Positions 1 through 10,817 of a DNA stretch of 64,000 bases are shown in pieces (the stretch's first letter is position 1; every line of letters starts with the position of its first letter). Where the stretch lies: NCBI RefSeq assembly GCF_001411555.2, contig NC_049907.1:32315734-32379733 (forward strand). The letters are read 5' to 3'. The notes under the pieces were generated by a model. The model was not told the origin of the DNA. It did no database searches and saw nothing but the letters and a program-made list of their open reading frames with translations. The translations under genes were made by a program, and so were the position numbers. Source of the stretch: Juglans regia (taxonomy: Eukaryota > Streptophyta > Magnoliopsida > Fagales > Juglandaceae).

Positions 1-812
1 CCTTGAAATTTGCTTCTTTGCATACAGAATAGAAGGTCTCTGTTTTTCAGTTCTGAAATTTATATATGCGTATTTTCCTGCTCCGTAGTTCTTTATTATT
101 TATTTTAGCTTGCACAGCCAGTGAAAAAATCTAAATGAAGCAGAAATATAAGTTTTTACGTAAATTACACTTCTTGCACGGCCCACCACTGGACCATGCA
201 TGATTACTGTACGCTGCTCTCTAGCTGGTTATTTCCTTTCAGACGATGTGGAGAGCAGAACTTCTGACCTGTAAAATTTGGAAGTTTCGCTATAATTTTT
301 GCAGCTTCATTCGCTGCCATCTTTTCCTGCTTTGTTTTTGGTGGCTGCTGTTGAGTTTTGTGGGGTTGTGTTGCTATTGCTTTCTTATAGGTTCCTTGGG
401 ATGAGATGAAGATGATCCCTATGATTCTGTCGCCACCTGTTTTTGCTTCATTTCAGACCGGAATAAGATTCTGTAATGCCACCTTTTTTTTTTAATTCAA
501 GGGCATATACTACTTTGAGTGATGCCGTCTTCCTCTTATTGTGGGGGTGTCCTCAGTTTTAATGTGACTGCCCATTCTATGGAGAAATAATGTTTAAATT
601 TTGTTGGTACCATGGATTCTAGTCTCGTTATTTCTATGGATGTGTTGGTCAGGAGGCTCTTGCGAGAGGTGCTATTGATGCTTCTCCAAAGTGTACTTTC
701 CTATTAGATGATTTATTGCTTGCTCTCTCTCATTATTATTCACTTTTCTGTTTTTCCCTTGTAATAGCTTTGTGTTTTACTTGAATATCATGCTATTTGT
801 TCCATGTGATAG
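1..812 (+). other. Intron of the bZIP gene (partial)
   Basis: I see no coding exon here. The stretch is T-rich with scattered stops in all frames and ends in a pyrimidine-rich tract and the acceptor AG at 811-812. It is inferred to be intron, because the next exon starts in the middle of a bZIP basic region whose first residues must lie upstream of the window. Confidence 0.6.
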
Positions 813-3773
813 GATCTGGGCAAACAGGCAGTCAGCCGCTAGATCAAAGGAAAGAAAGATGCGATACATTTCTGAGCTGGAAAGGAAAGTGCAGACACTG
901 CAAACAGAAGCGACTTCATTGTCTGCTCAGCTGACCCTCTTGCAGGTTAACTGCGTCAGCTCTGGACATACTCTTATTTTTGACTGCACGTGTCCAGTTT
1001 CAGTGACTATATCTGCTATATGTGGTTGTGTTGGCATATTTTTCCCTGTTTATTTTTTCTTTCACAATTTTGATATCTAGCATTAGGAAAGTTCTACATA
1101 TTACGCCATCATCCCACTCTTATCCCACTATGATGAGATGGTATTGTCCTTCAACCTTTGAATTTCTTTTTTTAAGAAAATAAAAGATGATCCAAGGGTG
1201 ATGAAAAGTAATACATTTACAAAGTGGGATAGTAGTGTAGCATATAACATTTCTCCTAGCATTATTCAAAACATAGCCTTATATGGTAGTTTCAATGACA
1301 TTTCTTTTGTTTGTTTTGCTTAGAGAGATACAAATGGCCTGACTGCTGAGAATGGTGAACTAAAGCTGCGCTTGCAAACAATGGAACAACAGGTTCACTT
1401 GCAAGATGGTAAGCACGAATTCATCTTCTTATCTTGATAGAGACATATTCAATGCCACATGACTTGTTTTTTTTTTAATGTTTCTGTAGAGATTGGCACA
1501 AGATTTATTTATCAAAAAAAAGAGATTGGCACAAGATTTTAGGGAAATAAAACAGCCAAGATGATGAAGCTTGGTTGAGTAGGATATTCATGATGCATTA
1601 AGTATATGCTTACATGTGTGCATCCATGTCATGTTAGAGGAGATAGAGGTTTTAATGCCAAGATCTTTTTTTTTCCTGTCTGTCAAGAAGTGAACTTGTG
1701 TGTAATTACCTTTTCATTTTTGACGGTGATATATTGCATGGTCTTTCTAATTTTGTTATCATGCAATTGTACCTTGTTATAAGTATATGATCTTATATGT
1801 TTTAAGGTCCCACTAATAATGAAAGAAAAAGGTACCACTTGCTTGTGTCTTGTTTTATAGGTTCCCATGTTTGTTCTATTCTGGGACTTGACATTTTATG
1901 AGTCGCTTGAACATACCTCTAAGTAGACATGTTCCAGCCATGGCCTTTCCCTACTTTTTTTGTTTGGATGAGCATATCTAGGATGTGTGGTGACATTTCA
2001 GTTGATGAAATACATTATGCCTTGAAGGATTGGTTTTGTATTTTGTTTCACGCAATCTGGTCTTTTGTTTGAATTGGAAAGAATGAAGAAAAAAGAAGAA
2101 TTAACGGAAGTTGATCCTTAATTGCTTACACTTACTAGGTATATATATCATTCATATTGGACCTGTATACTACAGAATTTTATCGGTGTCAAGTACGTGT
2201 TTGATTTACGCCAATCAAAAGAAAGCCATCTACATCTTTTGACTTTCTTTATCGTTAATTGAATATCTTGATAATTTTTCTGTATTTGATGGAAGTTAAC
2301 TTACAATATTGAGCACTCTGCATAATGGTCCTTTTAACAACTGGGATGTTATTGAAGATGAAATTTCCTTTTAGAATTGGATTTGACCAGCTGGACTATG
2401 CATTCCTTTTTTCTTTCTTTCCTACAGTTGGGGTTTTTCTAACAAGTTAATATGCTTTGGTTTCAAACTTTAATATCGTTATACTGTAAATGTTATTAGG
2501 TAGATTTCCCTGACCGGTTAATTATCCTAATGACAGTTGATTTTCATATCTTTGTTTGCATTTTAAAAATTTGGCATTAGTGATACTGGACTATTTGGAG
2601 ATTGCTTATTAAAGGATATGACTTGGTAGTTTTTGTTTCTTTTTTCTTTTCTCTCAATTTGGACTTTCTGTTTAGATATGCTTGGTTTTCTTATCCACCC
2701 ATGTTGGTTTCTCTCTGTCTCCCCTCTATACAGTTTTCTGCTCCAGAGGTGATGTTATTTGTGCACTTGTTTGCAGTATATGAAAATATGATTAGTTTAG
2801 GGTTAGATGATGCATCATTTAATGCTTTTCTAGGATGGGGAAACAATGAAAATGGCCTATAATGTTAGAGAAAATAAATTTAAAACCCCAGTTGTTGCGC
2901 GAAATATTGTCTGTTATGCATAAGTTACATACCTAGATCGTTGCAGATACTATATTGAGTTGTTTTACTCATTCCACTAAATCAATCTTATTTGTTCACC
3001 CCAAGTATTCCTGAGCCACTTTTTGCAAGGTTAAATTATATCATTTCCCCACCCATTGTCACTTTCCCCCCAAAACCTTGACTTGGTACAACTTGATCTC
3101 ACGAAGTCCCATCCATTGTCACTTACCCACTAAAATTTGACTCAGTACAAATGTACACTCCTAAAATTACCCATGTGAACCCTTTTAGTAATTAAGTGAT
3201 ACATTGGTGCGTTTTGGTTGTGATTGCATTGTAGCTCTTTAAATATATATATATATATATATATTGTTAGTACCTCACTAACGACCTCCCCACACCCCAG
3301 TGCCAAAAGAAAAAAGAAAAGCAGTACAAACACAGAGACACACAAAATTCACTCTAGTTTTTTTCTTGTGGTCTTTTCCATGGTTAATTATATCTTGTTT
3401 GTGTTCTGTAATAGCACTAAATGATGCACTCAAAGAGGAGATTCAGCATTTGAAAGTATTGACTGGCCAAGCTATTCCAAATGGTGGTCCTATGATGAAT
3501 TTTGCTTCTTTTGGAGCTGGCCAACAATTCTATCCCAACAATCATGCAATGCACACACTTTTAACAACACAGCAGTTTCAACAGCTCCAGATTCACTCGC
3601 AGAAGCAGCAGCAGCAGTTTCAGCAGCATCAACTGCATCAGCTGCAGCAGCAACAACTGCAGCAGCAGCAGCAGGAACAGCAGCAGCAACAAACTGGGGA
3701 CTTGAAAATCAGAGGATCATTGTCTTCTCCCAGTCAAAAGGAAAATGCTACCGATGTTGACTCTGCTGTTTGA
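813..3773 (+). CDS. Group I bZIP transcription factor, 3' exons (VIP1/RF2a-like), partial
   Basis: Three exons are visible: 813-945, 1324-1408 and 3415-3773, with the stop TGA at 3771-3773. The introns (946-1323 and 1409-3414) have GT/AG ends and the frame is kept across both joins. Exon 1 encodes the basic region: [12 protein letters not shown] has Lys at the position that is Arg in most bZIPs, which is the hallmark of plant group I. The leucine zipper follows and runs through exon 2 into exon 3 ([14 protein letters not shown]). The rest is a Gln-rich tail with long Q runs (about 3600-3690), a likely activation domain. The family consists of nuclear DNA-binding dimers of the VIP1/RF2a/bZIP18 type. 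The N-terminal part lies outside the window. An oddity is Trp (IWANRQ) where relatives usually have Leu just before the invariant Asn. The exact paralogue cannot be named. Confidence 0.9.
3051..3160 (+). repeat. Two-copy 57-bp direct repeat in bZIP intron
   Basis: The phrase 'cattgtcactt' followed by a C-run and 'ttgact..gtaca' occurs at about 3054 and again at about 3111. The two degenerate copies lie side by side in the 2-kb second intron. An (AT)n run follows at about 3243-3264. This is probably a remnant of an insertion or local duplication. No coding content was recognised. Confidence 0.55.
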
Positions 3774-4496
3774 GAGATGGGCGAGTAGGGCAGGTATTTG
3801 AAGGGTCATCGTTCAAAATGGTAGTTCAGATGCATCACACAGGACATTCCATCCTTTTTGAATCTGTTCAGGAACATCTTTATCACATTTTACATGTAGG
3901 CAGTTCTCAATATGATTTTAGGACTACATGCATTGCATGTGTAGTAGGTAGGTCTTTATATGTTTTAGTTTATGATTGAATTGTGGATTATCTATCTGGT
4001 TTGGTTTTAGTTATCTAACACCTAGTTGTTGCTATTATGGGGCGCTGCTGATTTAGTTCTGTTGAAATTTAAGTTTTCGAGGTTTTCTTTGAGCGATCTC
4101 TCTCTCTCTGCGCGCGCGCACACAAACGTTCGCCAGCATCTCAGGGTTCAACATAGTTTGTCTGTTGGACCTTGGAATGCGTACATGTTTGCTAGGGTAG
4201 CCAGGCTACTACTTCCTACAAAACTGGGCCGTCTTTTGGTATCTAATCTGTAGATTTTCCAAGGTATTTGTGGTGGAGCTAATTATGTCTTGTAATGAAT
4301 GGTTCACCGGTATTGATAATCATTTTCCATAGGCCTCCTGTAAGGCAGAATTATCGGCGCAATTCCAATATAAAGCAAAAAAATGGGTGGGCATGGGAAA
4401 CCGCTTCTATGCTTCAATAACAAACTTCTAGCCTAGACCGTCTGAATCAATTATCTCCCTTTCCTACAACTGCTTAAAAATTGCTGATTTAGGTGA
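3774..4496 (+). other. 3' UTR and downstream flank of bZIP gene
   Basis: This stretch is not coding. It follows the bZIP stop directly and probably holds the 3' UTR. A CT run grades into a CG/CA alternating run at about 4099-4125, a potential Z-DNA-forming stretch. No gene was recognised. The small open frames here lack family similarity. Confidence 0.5.
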
Positions 4497-4878
4497 GGTT
4501 TGGATGGTAAGATGAGATGAGATGAATTGAGATGAAGTTGAAAGTTGAATAAAATATTATTATAATATTATTTTTTAATATTATTATTGTTTTTAGATTT
4601 GAAAAAATTGATTTGTTTATTATATTTTGTGTGAATTTAAAAAAGTTGTAATAATTTAAATGAGATGAGTTTGAGACCTTTTCGTAGAAAAATAAAAATC
4701 TATTCATTATTTATTTTCTCATCATCTTCTCATCATTCCATGATGCGGTATTAGATGATGGGTTCACAAATGAAATATAATAAATAGTCTCTAATTATTT
4801 AATATCACATTATATGATAATGAAATAATGATGAGAATTAAGATGATGAGTAACATTACTCATTTTTGTATCTAAACC
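4497..4878. mobile_element. MITE-like repeat with GGTTTGGAT ends
   Basis: This is an AT-rich block of about 380 bp. It starts GGTTTGGAT and ends ATCTAAACC, an imperfect inverted pair. Inside are GATGAGATGA-type runs near one end and CTCATCATCTTCTCATC-type runs near the other, so the whole block can fold on itself. It has no coding capacity. A related block lies at 45030-45345. I could not define a target-site duplication. The resemblance to abundant short repeats of walnut-family genomes is from memory. Confidence 0.55.
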
Positions 4879-5264
4879 GGACTAACACAACTCAGCTAAT
4901 GGATGTCCCCTTGTCCTATCACAATTCGACCCTTGAGTTTAAAAATGAAAAATAAAAATCCCTCCAAAATCACTCGCACTATGAGGAGGATGTTGTATAT
5001 AATATAAATCATGCTAAGAACAAGAATCACAATTATCAAATCACAGTTTAGAAAATATACCTGTGGAAGACATCTTGAAAGCAAATCTTGATACTCCACA
5101 AATATTAGCAGCCAAATCTTCCTATATTACTAAGGTGTAAAAAACTCCAAATGATCACTCAACATATTAACCAAAGTATCATTATGATCTATATATCTAA
5201 CCCGTTTTTATAAAACACAAAATATGCAATCAAACAAAGTCCATATTTTGAAAATATTTTAACA
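4879..5264 (-). repeat. Probable LTR of copia-1 (3' LTR, outer end not defined)
   Basis: At 5261-5264 the plus strand reads AACA, followed at 5265-5279 by the complement of a purine tract (AAGTGAGAGAA on the minus strand). This is the usual copia arrangement of polypurine tract followed by TGTT. The region to the left is therefore inferred to be the 3' LTR of the minus-strand copia element. Its far end is not identified. It could lie close to the MITE-like repeat. Confidence 0.4.
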
Positions 5265-5854
5265 TTCTCTCACTTGGGCAAACATTGATTGCTATTAAAT
5301 AATAAAATAAAAACTTTTTTTGAAAATGACTCTCGGGTTAGACTACATAGGTGGCCACACATATATATAGCTCTAATGATAGCACCTTAGAAAACACAAT
5401 CTGGTCGTACAAGAATATTAACATCGAACATGAAAGTCATTACACCACTTAAACGATATAAGACCATTCCACAACTACAAATGTTAATATCTTCATCGCC
5501 ATGAATCCCCATCCTCCAACCAATGTAGTAGTATGTAGTATGAACTCAACACCAATGTGATCAAAAGTTGTGTTAATTCATATCAGCCCTCATAATGCTT
5601 CAAAATGAAGCCACATGTCTCTAAAAGAGACTCATCTTATGTCTTTTATCCGTTATATCTCGAGATCTTAATGATATCATAATAAAAGACACAAGTCAAA
5701 TGCATGCTCAAAAACGTAGTTTATGAATAAGGGAGATATTTGTATTTTTATTATTATTGGAAAGGGGTTGCACCCTAAAACAAATGGGTTGCCTACGTAC
5801 CCCAGTAAAGGGATCAAAGCCAAAATGTAGTTCTTTTTACATAAGTAACTCCCA
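5265..5854 (-). other. Non-coding tail of copia-1 between RNase H and LTR
   Basis: This stretch lies downstream (minus strand) of the RNase H stop codon and before the polypurine tract. It has many stops in all frames and no recognised gene. It is interpreted as the 3' untranslated part of the copia element. Confidence 0.45.
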
Positions 5855-6379
5855 CTAACAAAAAACATCAAAAATTTCCACAATACCCATATTAGTAACA
5901 TGTGTTTTAAAGACATTAAGAGCGAGTCCTTTAGTCAAAGGATCTGCAATCATCGCCTCTGTATTTATATGTTCTATCTTTGTCTGCCATTCCTTAACTC
6001 TGTCTCTAACCACCAAATACTTGATGTCAATGTGCTTGGACCCACTAGAACTCTTATTATTTTTTGAAAAGAACATCGTTGCGCTATTATCACAATAAAT
6101 TGTTATTGGCCTTGAGATGGAATCAACAACTTTCAGTCCAGAAATAAAATTTCTTAACCAAACAGTTTGGATTGTAGCTCCATAACATGCCACAAATTCA
6201 GCTTGCATAGTAGAAGATGCCACCAGAGTTTGCTTAGCACTTTTCCAAGAAACAACACCCCCAGCCAGCATAAAAACATAACCTGAGGTTGATTTCAAAT
6301 CATCTTGACATTCAGCAAAATCAGAATCTGAGTAGCCTACCACCTCAAGGTGATTTGAATGTTGCAATGTGAGCATATA
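5855..6379 (-). pseudogene. Ty1/copia RNase H domain (copia-1, downstream half)
   Basis: The minus-strand frame shows the copia RNase H signature. YSDSDFAECQDD carries the first catalytic Asp and is followed by STSGYVFMLAGGVVSW, then ASSTMQAEFVA with the Glu, then IYCDNSA with the second Asp, and finally an ADPLTKGL tail. Its upstream coding sequence breaks exactly at 6379 and resumes at 14916, because gypsy element A inserted there with a 5-bp duplication (ATATA). In the intact family this domain degrades the RNA of the RNA/DNA hybrid in the virus-like particle. The domain itself looks uninterrupted here, but the element is dead. Confidence 0.9.
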
Positions 6380-7218
6380 TGATAGGAACCAAGGTGTGGG
6401 CCTACACTTAAAGATCCTTTGCAAGTTCCAGATGGGCCAATTACAAGATCAAGGGCCAAGAAGATCAAGGAAGCAATGCAAAGATTGGTGCAATCCACTT
6501 GGGATGAAGCCAGCAAGAGCCCAACACTCAAGATGGGTCTGAAAGAAGAAGAACCAGTTTTGATCCACTTGATTCAAGCTGTGGAAGACATGACTTAGAG
6601 ATACGGCCTATTGTTATTGGAGTCTTCCAGTTTGGTTAAATGATTCATTTTATTAGTTTAGAATAAGTGGGCTTGAAGATGCTTGGCTCACATGTCTTTT
6701 TTCTTATGAACTATGTTTTTGGGAAGGCCTTGTATTTTGGCCAAGGGCTTATTTGGAAAGTTACATTTTAGGAACTAGGGTTTCATCAATTTATTGTAGG
6801 GGTTACTGTAGCCGCGCGTACTGTAGCCGGTACTGTTCATCAAGGGTACTTTTGGGTAAAAGGGGCTTTATTTTGGCTAGGGTTTTGATTAGGTTTGGGT
6901 TTAAAAACTCTTTGTAGCCTCATTTGACAGATTAGACAATATTGAATTTTATTTGTAAGTTGAGTTTTCTCCTCTTGTTCTTGATTGAACTCTTGAACTT
7001 ATCAAAGGTAAATCACAACCTTTGTGGCGTTCCTCCTTTGTAATCTGGGTTCTTGAGACAGGTTCTTCAACGGGTCTAGATTTTAATATAATCTAGGTTC
7101 TTGAAACAAGTTCTCATCGGGTCTAGGTTCTCCATCCGTTGACTTGACTTTGGCTTTCTTGGGGAGTTTTCAAATTGATTGTGGGTTCAAGGGAATTCTT
7201 TCCCGCGGGTTCATATCA
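6380..7218 (+). repeat. 5' LTR of element A (839 bp)
   Basis: It starts TGATAGGAACC and ends GGTTCATATCA. The first roughly 220 bp repeat the coding tail of pol ([14 protein letters not shown], stop at about 6597). Further in are repeated TACTGTAGCC boxes (about 6803-6840), a TTTAAAAACT TATA-like stretch near 6900, and a CTAGATT...AATCTAG inverted repeat near 7075-7100. The other LTRs of the family share the same layout. Confidence 0.92.
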
Positions 7219-7220
7219 TT

Positions 7221-7233
7221 TGGTATTCAGAGC
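7221..7233 (+). promoter_or_regulatory. Primer-binding site, tRNA-iMet type with one extra T
   Basis: TGGTATTCAGAGC lies two bases after the LTR. It matches the classical initiator-tRNA-Met site TGGTATCAGAGC except for one inserted T. The same form occurs in D (19461-19473) and, on the minus strand, in C (26493-26505). F has C instead of T (54203-54215). Confidence 0.75.
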
Positions 7234-7489
7234 AAGGTTTCCAATCATGTCTTATTCTATCTTTTATTTCTTGCATATTTAATTCTAGGGCTTCATTGTT
7301 CTAGGATTGATTACAAAAAAAAAAAAAAATAGTGGTGGCTAGCAGATTTCTTCACTATTGTTAAGGGTTGTTGAAATTCATTGTTCTAGGGTTTGTGTTG
7401 GCTGAAATCTCTTGTTCTGGAGGCTGTCGTATATCACTTGTCCAAGGGTTTTTGAGTTATTGTTAGGGTTTTCTGAACTGCTTATTCTT

Positions 7490-7595
7490 GATTGTGATCA
7501 AATTAGTTGGTGAAAAGAAAAAAAAATAAAAAAAAGAAAGGAAAAGAAAAAAAAAAATCGTGAAAAAGAAAAAAAAAAAGAAACAAAATTCGAGA
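7490..7595 (+). repeat. Purine (A/G) run in leader of element A
   Basis: This is a gaaaa-type low-complexity purine stretch in the untranslated leader between the primer-binding site and gag. Matching runs are present at the same place in D (about 19744-19815), C (about 26155-26220, reverse) and F (about 53760-53875, reverse), so it is a family feature. Confidence 0.7.
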
Positions 7596-7997
7596 TTTTT
7601 TTTTCTTGAGCCATATCATCAAAGGGGGTGCATACATTATTCTAGTTGGTATCTTGTCTTATAGTTACTGTTTCATTCGTATAATTTCCTTGATTCACGT
7701 GCCCTTTTTTTTTTCTTTCATTCATTCTGTGTTTCTCTTGTTATTGTTTCTTGGACCTAATTACTAGTTGGGATAAACTAAGGTTGCTTTGTCTTGATTG
7801 AGTCAATTAGTTCTTAAAGAACTTGAGTGGGAAAACTCTTGAGGTAAAAGGCAAGAGAGTGTGAGACTATTATCGGAAAAAAGCCAATTAAGAGTGAACA
7901 CGAGTAGAGTGTCATTATTCGAGTGTAAACACGTAAGGGAGTGTGTGAGGTTTACTTTTTTTTTTGCCACTAACATTCTTTTGTGTAGTACCTGATA

Positions 7998-9100
7998 ATG
8001 TCTCATCGGAGTAGCGCATCACTAAGGGGGAGAGCAGATAACTCATCCTTTGTGTTGCAAGCCATGAAACAACAGTTTGAGCGGTTGAACTTAGTGTTGG
8101 GTGAAGTGAGGGATAGGATGGATCATCAAGAAGCAGCGATTAGAAATCTACAAGGTGGGAGGGACAGGAGGCGACGTGAGCATAGAGTTGAAAATCAGTA
8201 TGAGAATGAAGGAGGTGGTGAGGATGAGGAAAACTTAGCATCTGACGTTGGGTCGGGTAGAAATAGAAGAGTTAGGCATGAAAGAGGATTTGAGGGGAAT
8301 CTAAGGGGTCGGGATGGTGTAGATAGAGACCTTGGTAGCATCAAAATGAAAATACCATCTTTCCAAGGTAGAACTGACCCTGAGATTTATCTAGAGTGGG
8401 AGAAAAAAATAGAGTTGGTGTTTGATTGCCATAATTACTCTGAGGAGAAGAAAGTGAAGTTGGCGGTAATTGAGTTCACTGATTATGCTATTATTTGGTG
8501 GGATCAATTAGTGACCAATAGGAGGAGGAATTATGAGAGGCCTATAGAGACATGGGGAGAGTTGAAAGCTCTCATGAGACGGAGATTTATTCCTAGCCAT
8601 TACTATAGAGACCTTTACCAGAAATTACAAAATCTTACACAGGGGTCTAGGTGTGTGGAGGATTACCATAAGGAGATGGAGGTGGCGATGATTCGGGCTA
8701 ATGTAGAGGAGGACCGGGAGGCCACCATGGCTAGATTTTTGAGCGGTTTGAATCGGGACATAGCCAATGTAATTGAATTGCAGCATTATGTGGAGATAGA
8801 GGACATCGTGCACATGGCTATGAAGGGGAGAGGCAATTAAAGAGAAAATGGACAGCAAGGTACACTTCGGTTTCTAGCACTACTTGGAAATCAAAATGGG
8901 ATAGGAATGATCCAGCTGAAGCCAAGAGAAAGACCGAACCACCTAAGCGAAAAGATGAGGGAACTAGCAACAAACCCAAGGTAGAATCCCAACTTTCACG
9001 GAATAGAGATATTAAATGTTTTAAGTATTTGGGTTCAGGGCACATTGCTTCTCAATGTCCAAATAGGAGGGTGATGATTATGCGTGACAATGGGGAGGTG
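7998..9100 (+). pseudogene. gag of element A (frameshifted)
   Basis: The frame starts at ATG 7998 ([11 protein letters not shown]). The retrotransposon gag core is visible, with [29 protein letters not shown] and [15 protein letters not shown] motifs. A 1-base loss near 8825 shifts the frame compared with copy C, ending the open stretch at 8840. Sequence continues in another frame to a CCHC zinc knuckle near 9017-9060. There the second Cys has become Tyr (CFKY versus CFKC in C). Gag normally forms the particle and binds RNA. This copy is broken. Confidence 0.9.
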
Positions 9101-10090
9101 ATGACTGAGAGTGAGGATGATAGTGATGAGGTGCCCGGGTTGGTTGATGCTAGTGATGATGATGGAGTGGTATACCCTGTGACAGGTGAGTCTCTTGTCG
9201 CCAGGCGTGCTCTCAATGCACACATTAAGGTGGATGATGCAGAGCAACAGCGAGAGAACATTTTTCATACTAGATGCCATGTCAACAATAAGGTATGTAG
9301 TATGATCATTGATGGGGGGAGTTGTACTAATGTGGCTAGCACTACTTTGGTTGAGAAATTGAATTTACCAACCTTAAAACACTCTAGACCAAACAAATTG
9401 CTGTGGTTGAATGATTGTGGAGAGGTTAGGGTGGATAAACAAGTATTAGTTACTTTTTCTATTGGGAAGTATCAGGATGAGGTGCTTTGTGATGTTGTGC
9501 CTATGCATGCGGGCCATATTTTGTTGGAGAGGCCGTGGCAGTATGATAGGAGAGTGACACATGATGGGTTCAACAACATGTACAGCTTTGAAAAGGAGGG
9601 CAAAACAATTAAGCTTGCTCCTTTAACTCCAAGCCAGGTCTATGAGGACCAACTGAAATTGAAAAGTGAGGTTGCTCAAAATAGAAAGAGTGAAAATGAG
9701 AGTAATCAAAAGAGAAAGAGTGAAAATGAGAGTGATCAAAAAAGAAAGAGTGAAAAAGAGATTGAGCAAAAAAGAAAGAGTGAGAGTGAAAATAAACAAA
9801 AAAGAAAGAGTGAAAAAGAAAGTAGAGAGGTGGCTGAGAGTAAAGAAAAAAGAGTGGAGCCAGGAGATAAAAAAGAAAGAGAGTCTGCCGAGAGAAAAGG
9901 AAAGGCAAAAGTGAGTTTCTTTGCAAGAGAGAGTGAGGTTACGAGGGTTTTCTTCGCAGATCGCCCTATGATTTTTCTTGTCTATAAAGAGTCTTATCTA
10001 CTCTTGATGAAACTAACCAGTCTCTTCCTAGTTTGGCTGTTTCTTTGTTGCAGGAGTTTGAGGATGTATTCCCGGAGAAGATGCCAAATG
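9101..10090 (+). pseudogene. Aspartic protease and Lys/Glu-rich linker of element A
   Basis: The frame contains the retropepsin-like motif MIIDGGSCTNVAS (active-site Asp at about 9310) and the second motif HILLERPWQYDRR. The related copy C has LGRPWQ, so Gly has become Glu here. After the protease comes a run of charged repeats, then the start of RT. A 1-base loss near 9991 shifts the frame, and the coding sequence is cut at 10090 by a solo LTR. The protease would process the polyprotein. It is not functional here. Confidence 0.88.
9660..9840 (+). repeat. Tandem KRKSE-coding repeats, element A
   Basis: About six copies of a roughly 27-30 bp unit encode KRKSENES-like peptides between protease and RT. 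Copy number and unit order differ in C (about 23935-24085, reverse), D (about 20970-21400) and F (about 52130-52370, reverse). The segment is highly charged and predicted to be disordered or helical. Confidence 0.8.
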
Positions 10091-10812
10091 TGATGGGAAC
10101 CAAGGTGGGCCTAGTCTTAAAGATACGTTGCAAGTTCCAGATGACCCAAATACAAGTTAAAGGGCTTAAATGATGAAGATTCAGGTTTAATTCATTTGAT
10201 AAGTTATGATGAAGGTCTTGGGCACTTGAAGACTTTCAACTTATTTAATTCTTGTAAATGATTTATTTTATTAGTTTAGAATAATTGAGTTTATTATGGG
10301 AAACACTTAAGGGGGCCTATGCAAGGGCATGTTGGGAAAGTTAATATTTTATTGAACTAGGGTTAGGGTTACTGTAGCCGAGTACTGTAGTGCCGTACAG
10401 TTGCCACGGCACTGTTGACTCAGGGGCACTTTTGGAAGATGGGGGTTTATTTTGGCAAGGGTTTCATTAGGTTTTGCTTTAAATATTCTATGTAGCCTCA
10501 TTCTAATAAGATTATGAAGTTTATGAAATTTGATGAATTTATTCATTGTGAGTTGAGTTTTACTCCTCTTGTTCTTAATTGAACTTTTGAACTTATCAAA
10601 GGTAAATCACAACCTTTGTGGCGTTCCTCCTTTGTAATCTGGGTTCTTGAGACGGGTTTTTCAACGGGTCTAGATTTTAATATAATCTAGGTTCTTGAAA
10701 CGAGTTCTCATCGAGTCTAGGTTCTCCATCCATTGACTTGATTTTGGCTTTCTTGGGGAGTTTTCAAATTGACTGTGGGTTCAAGGGATTTCTTTCCCGA
10801 GGGTTCATATCA
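10091..10812 (+). mobile_element. Solo LTR of the 722-bp gypsy subfamily in pol of A
   Basis: It runs from TGATGGGAACC to GGTTCATATCA and is flanked by AAATG (10086-10090 and 10813-10817). The interrupted codons (PNELPP in copy C) resume exactly after the duplication. It matches the LTRs of element D rather than those of A. No internal sequence remains, so it arose by recombination between the two LTRs of a full insertion. Confidence 0.95.
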
Positions 10813-10817
10813 AAATG

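Noticed and set aside
772..1080. 102-codon frame as a stand-alone small protein
   Set aside because: Only 813-945 is coding (bZIP exon). Both ends run into introns with clear splice signals.
7490..7595. Purine run as a gene-associated GA microsatellite
   Set aside because: It recurs at the same place in A, C, D and F and belongs to the retroelement leader.
9609..9926. Long antisense frames rich in Phe/Leu/Ser opposite the charged linkers (also 21027-21251, 23547-24131, 52116-52463)
   Set aside because: They are shadows of the purine-rich KRKSE coding repeats on the sense strand.
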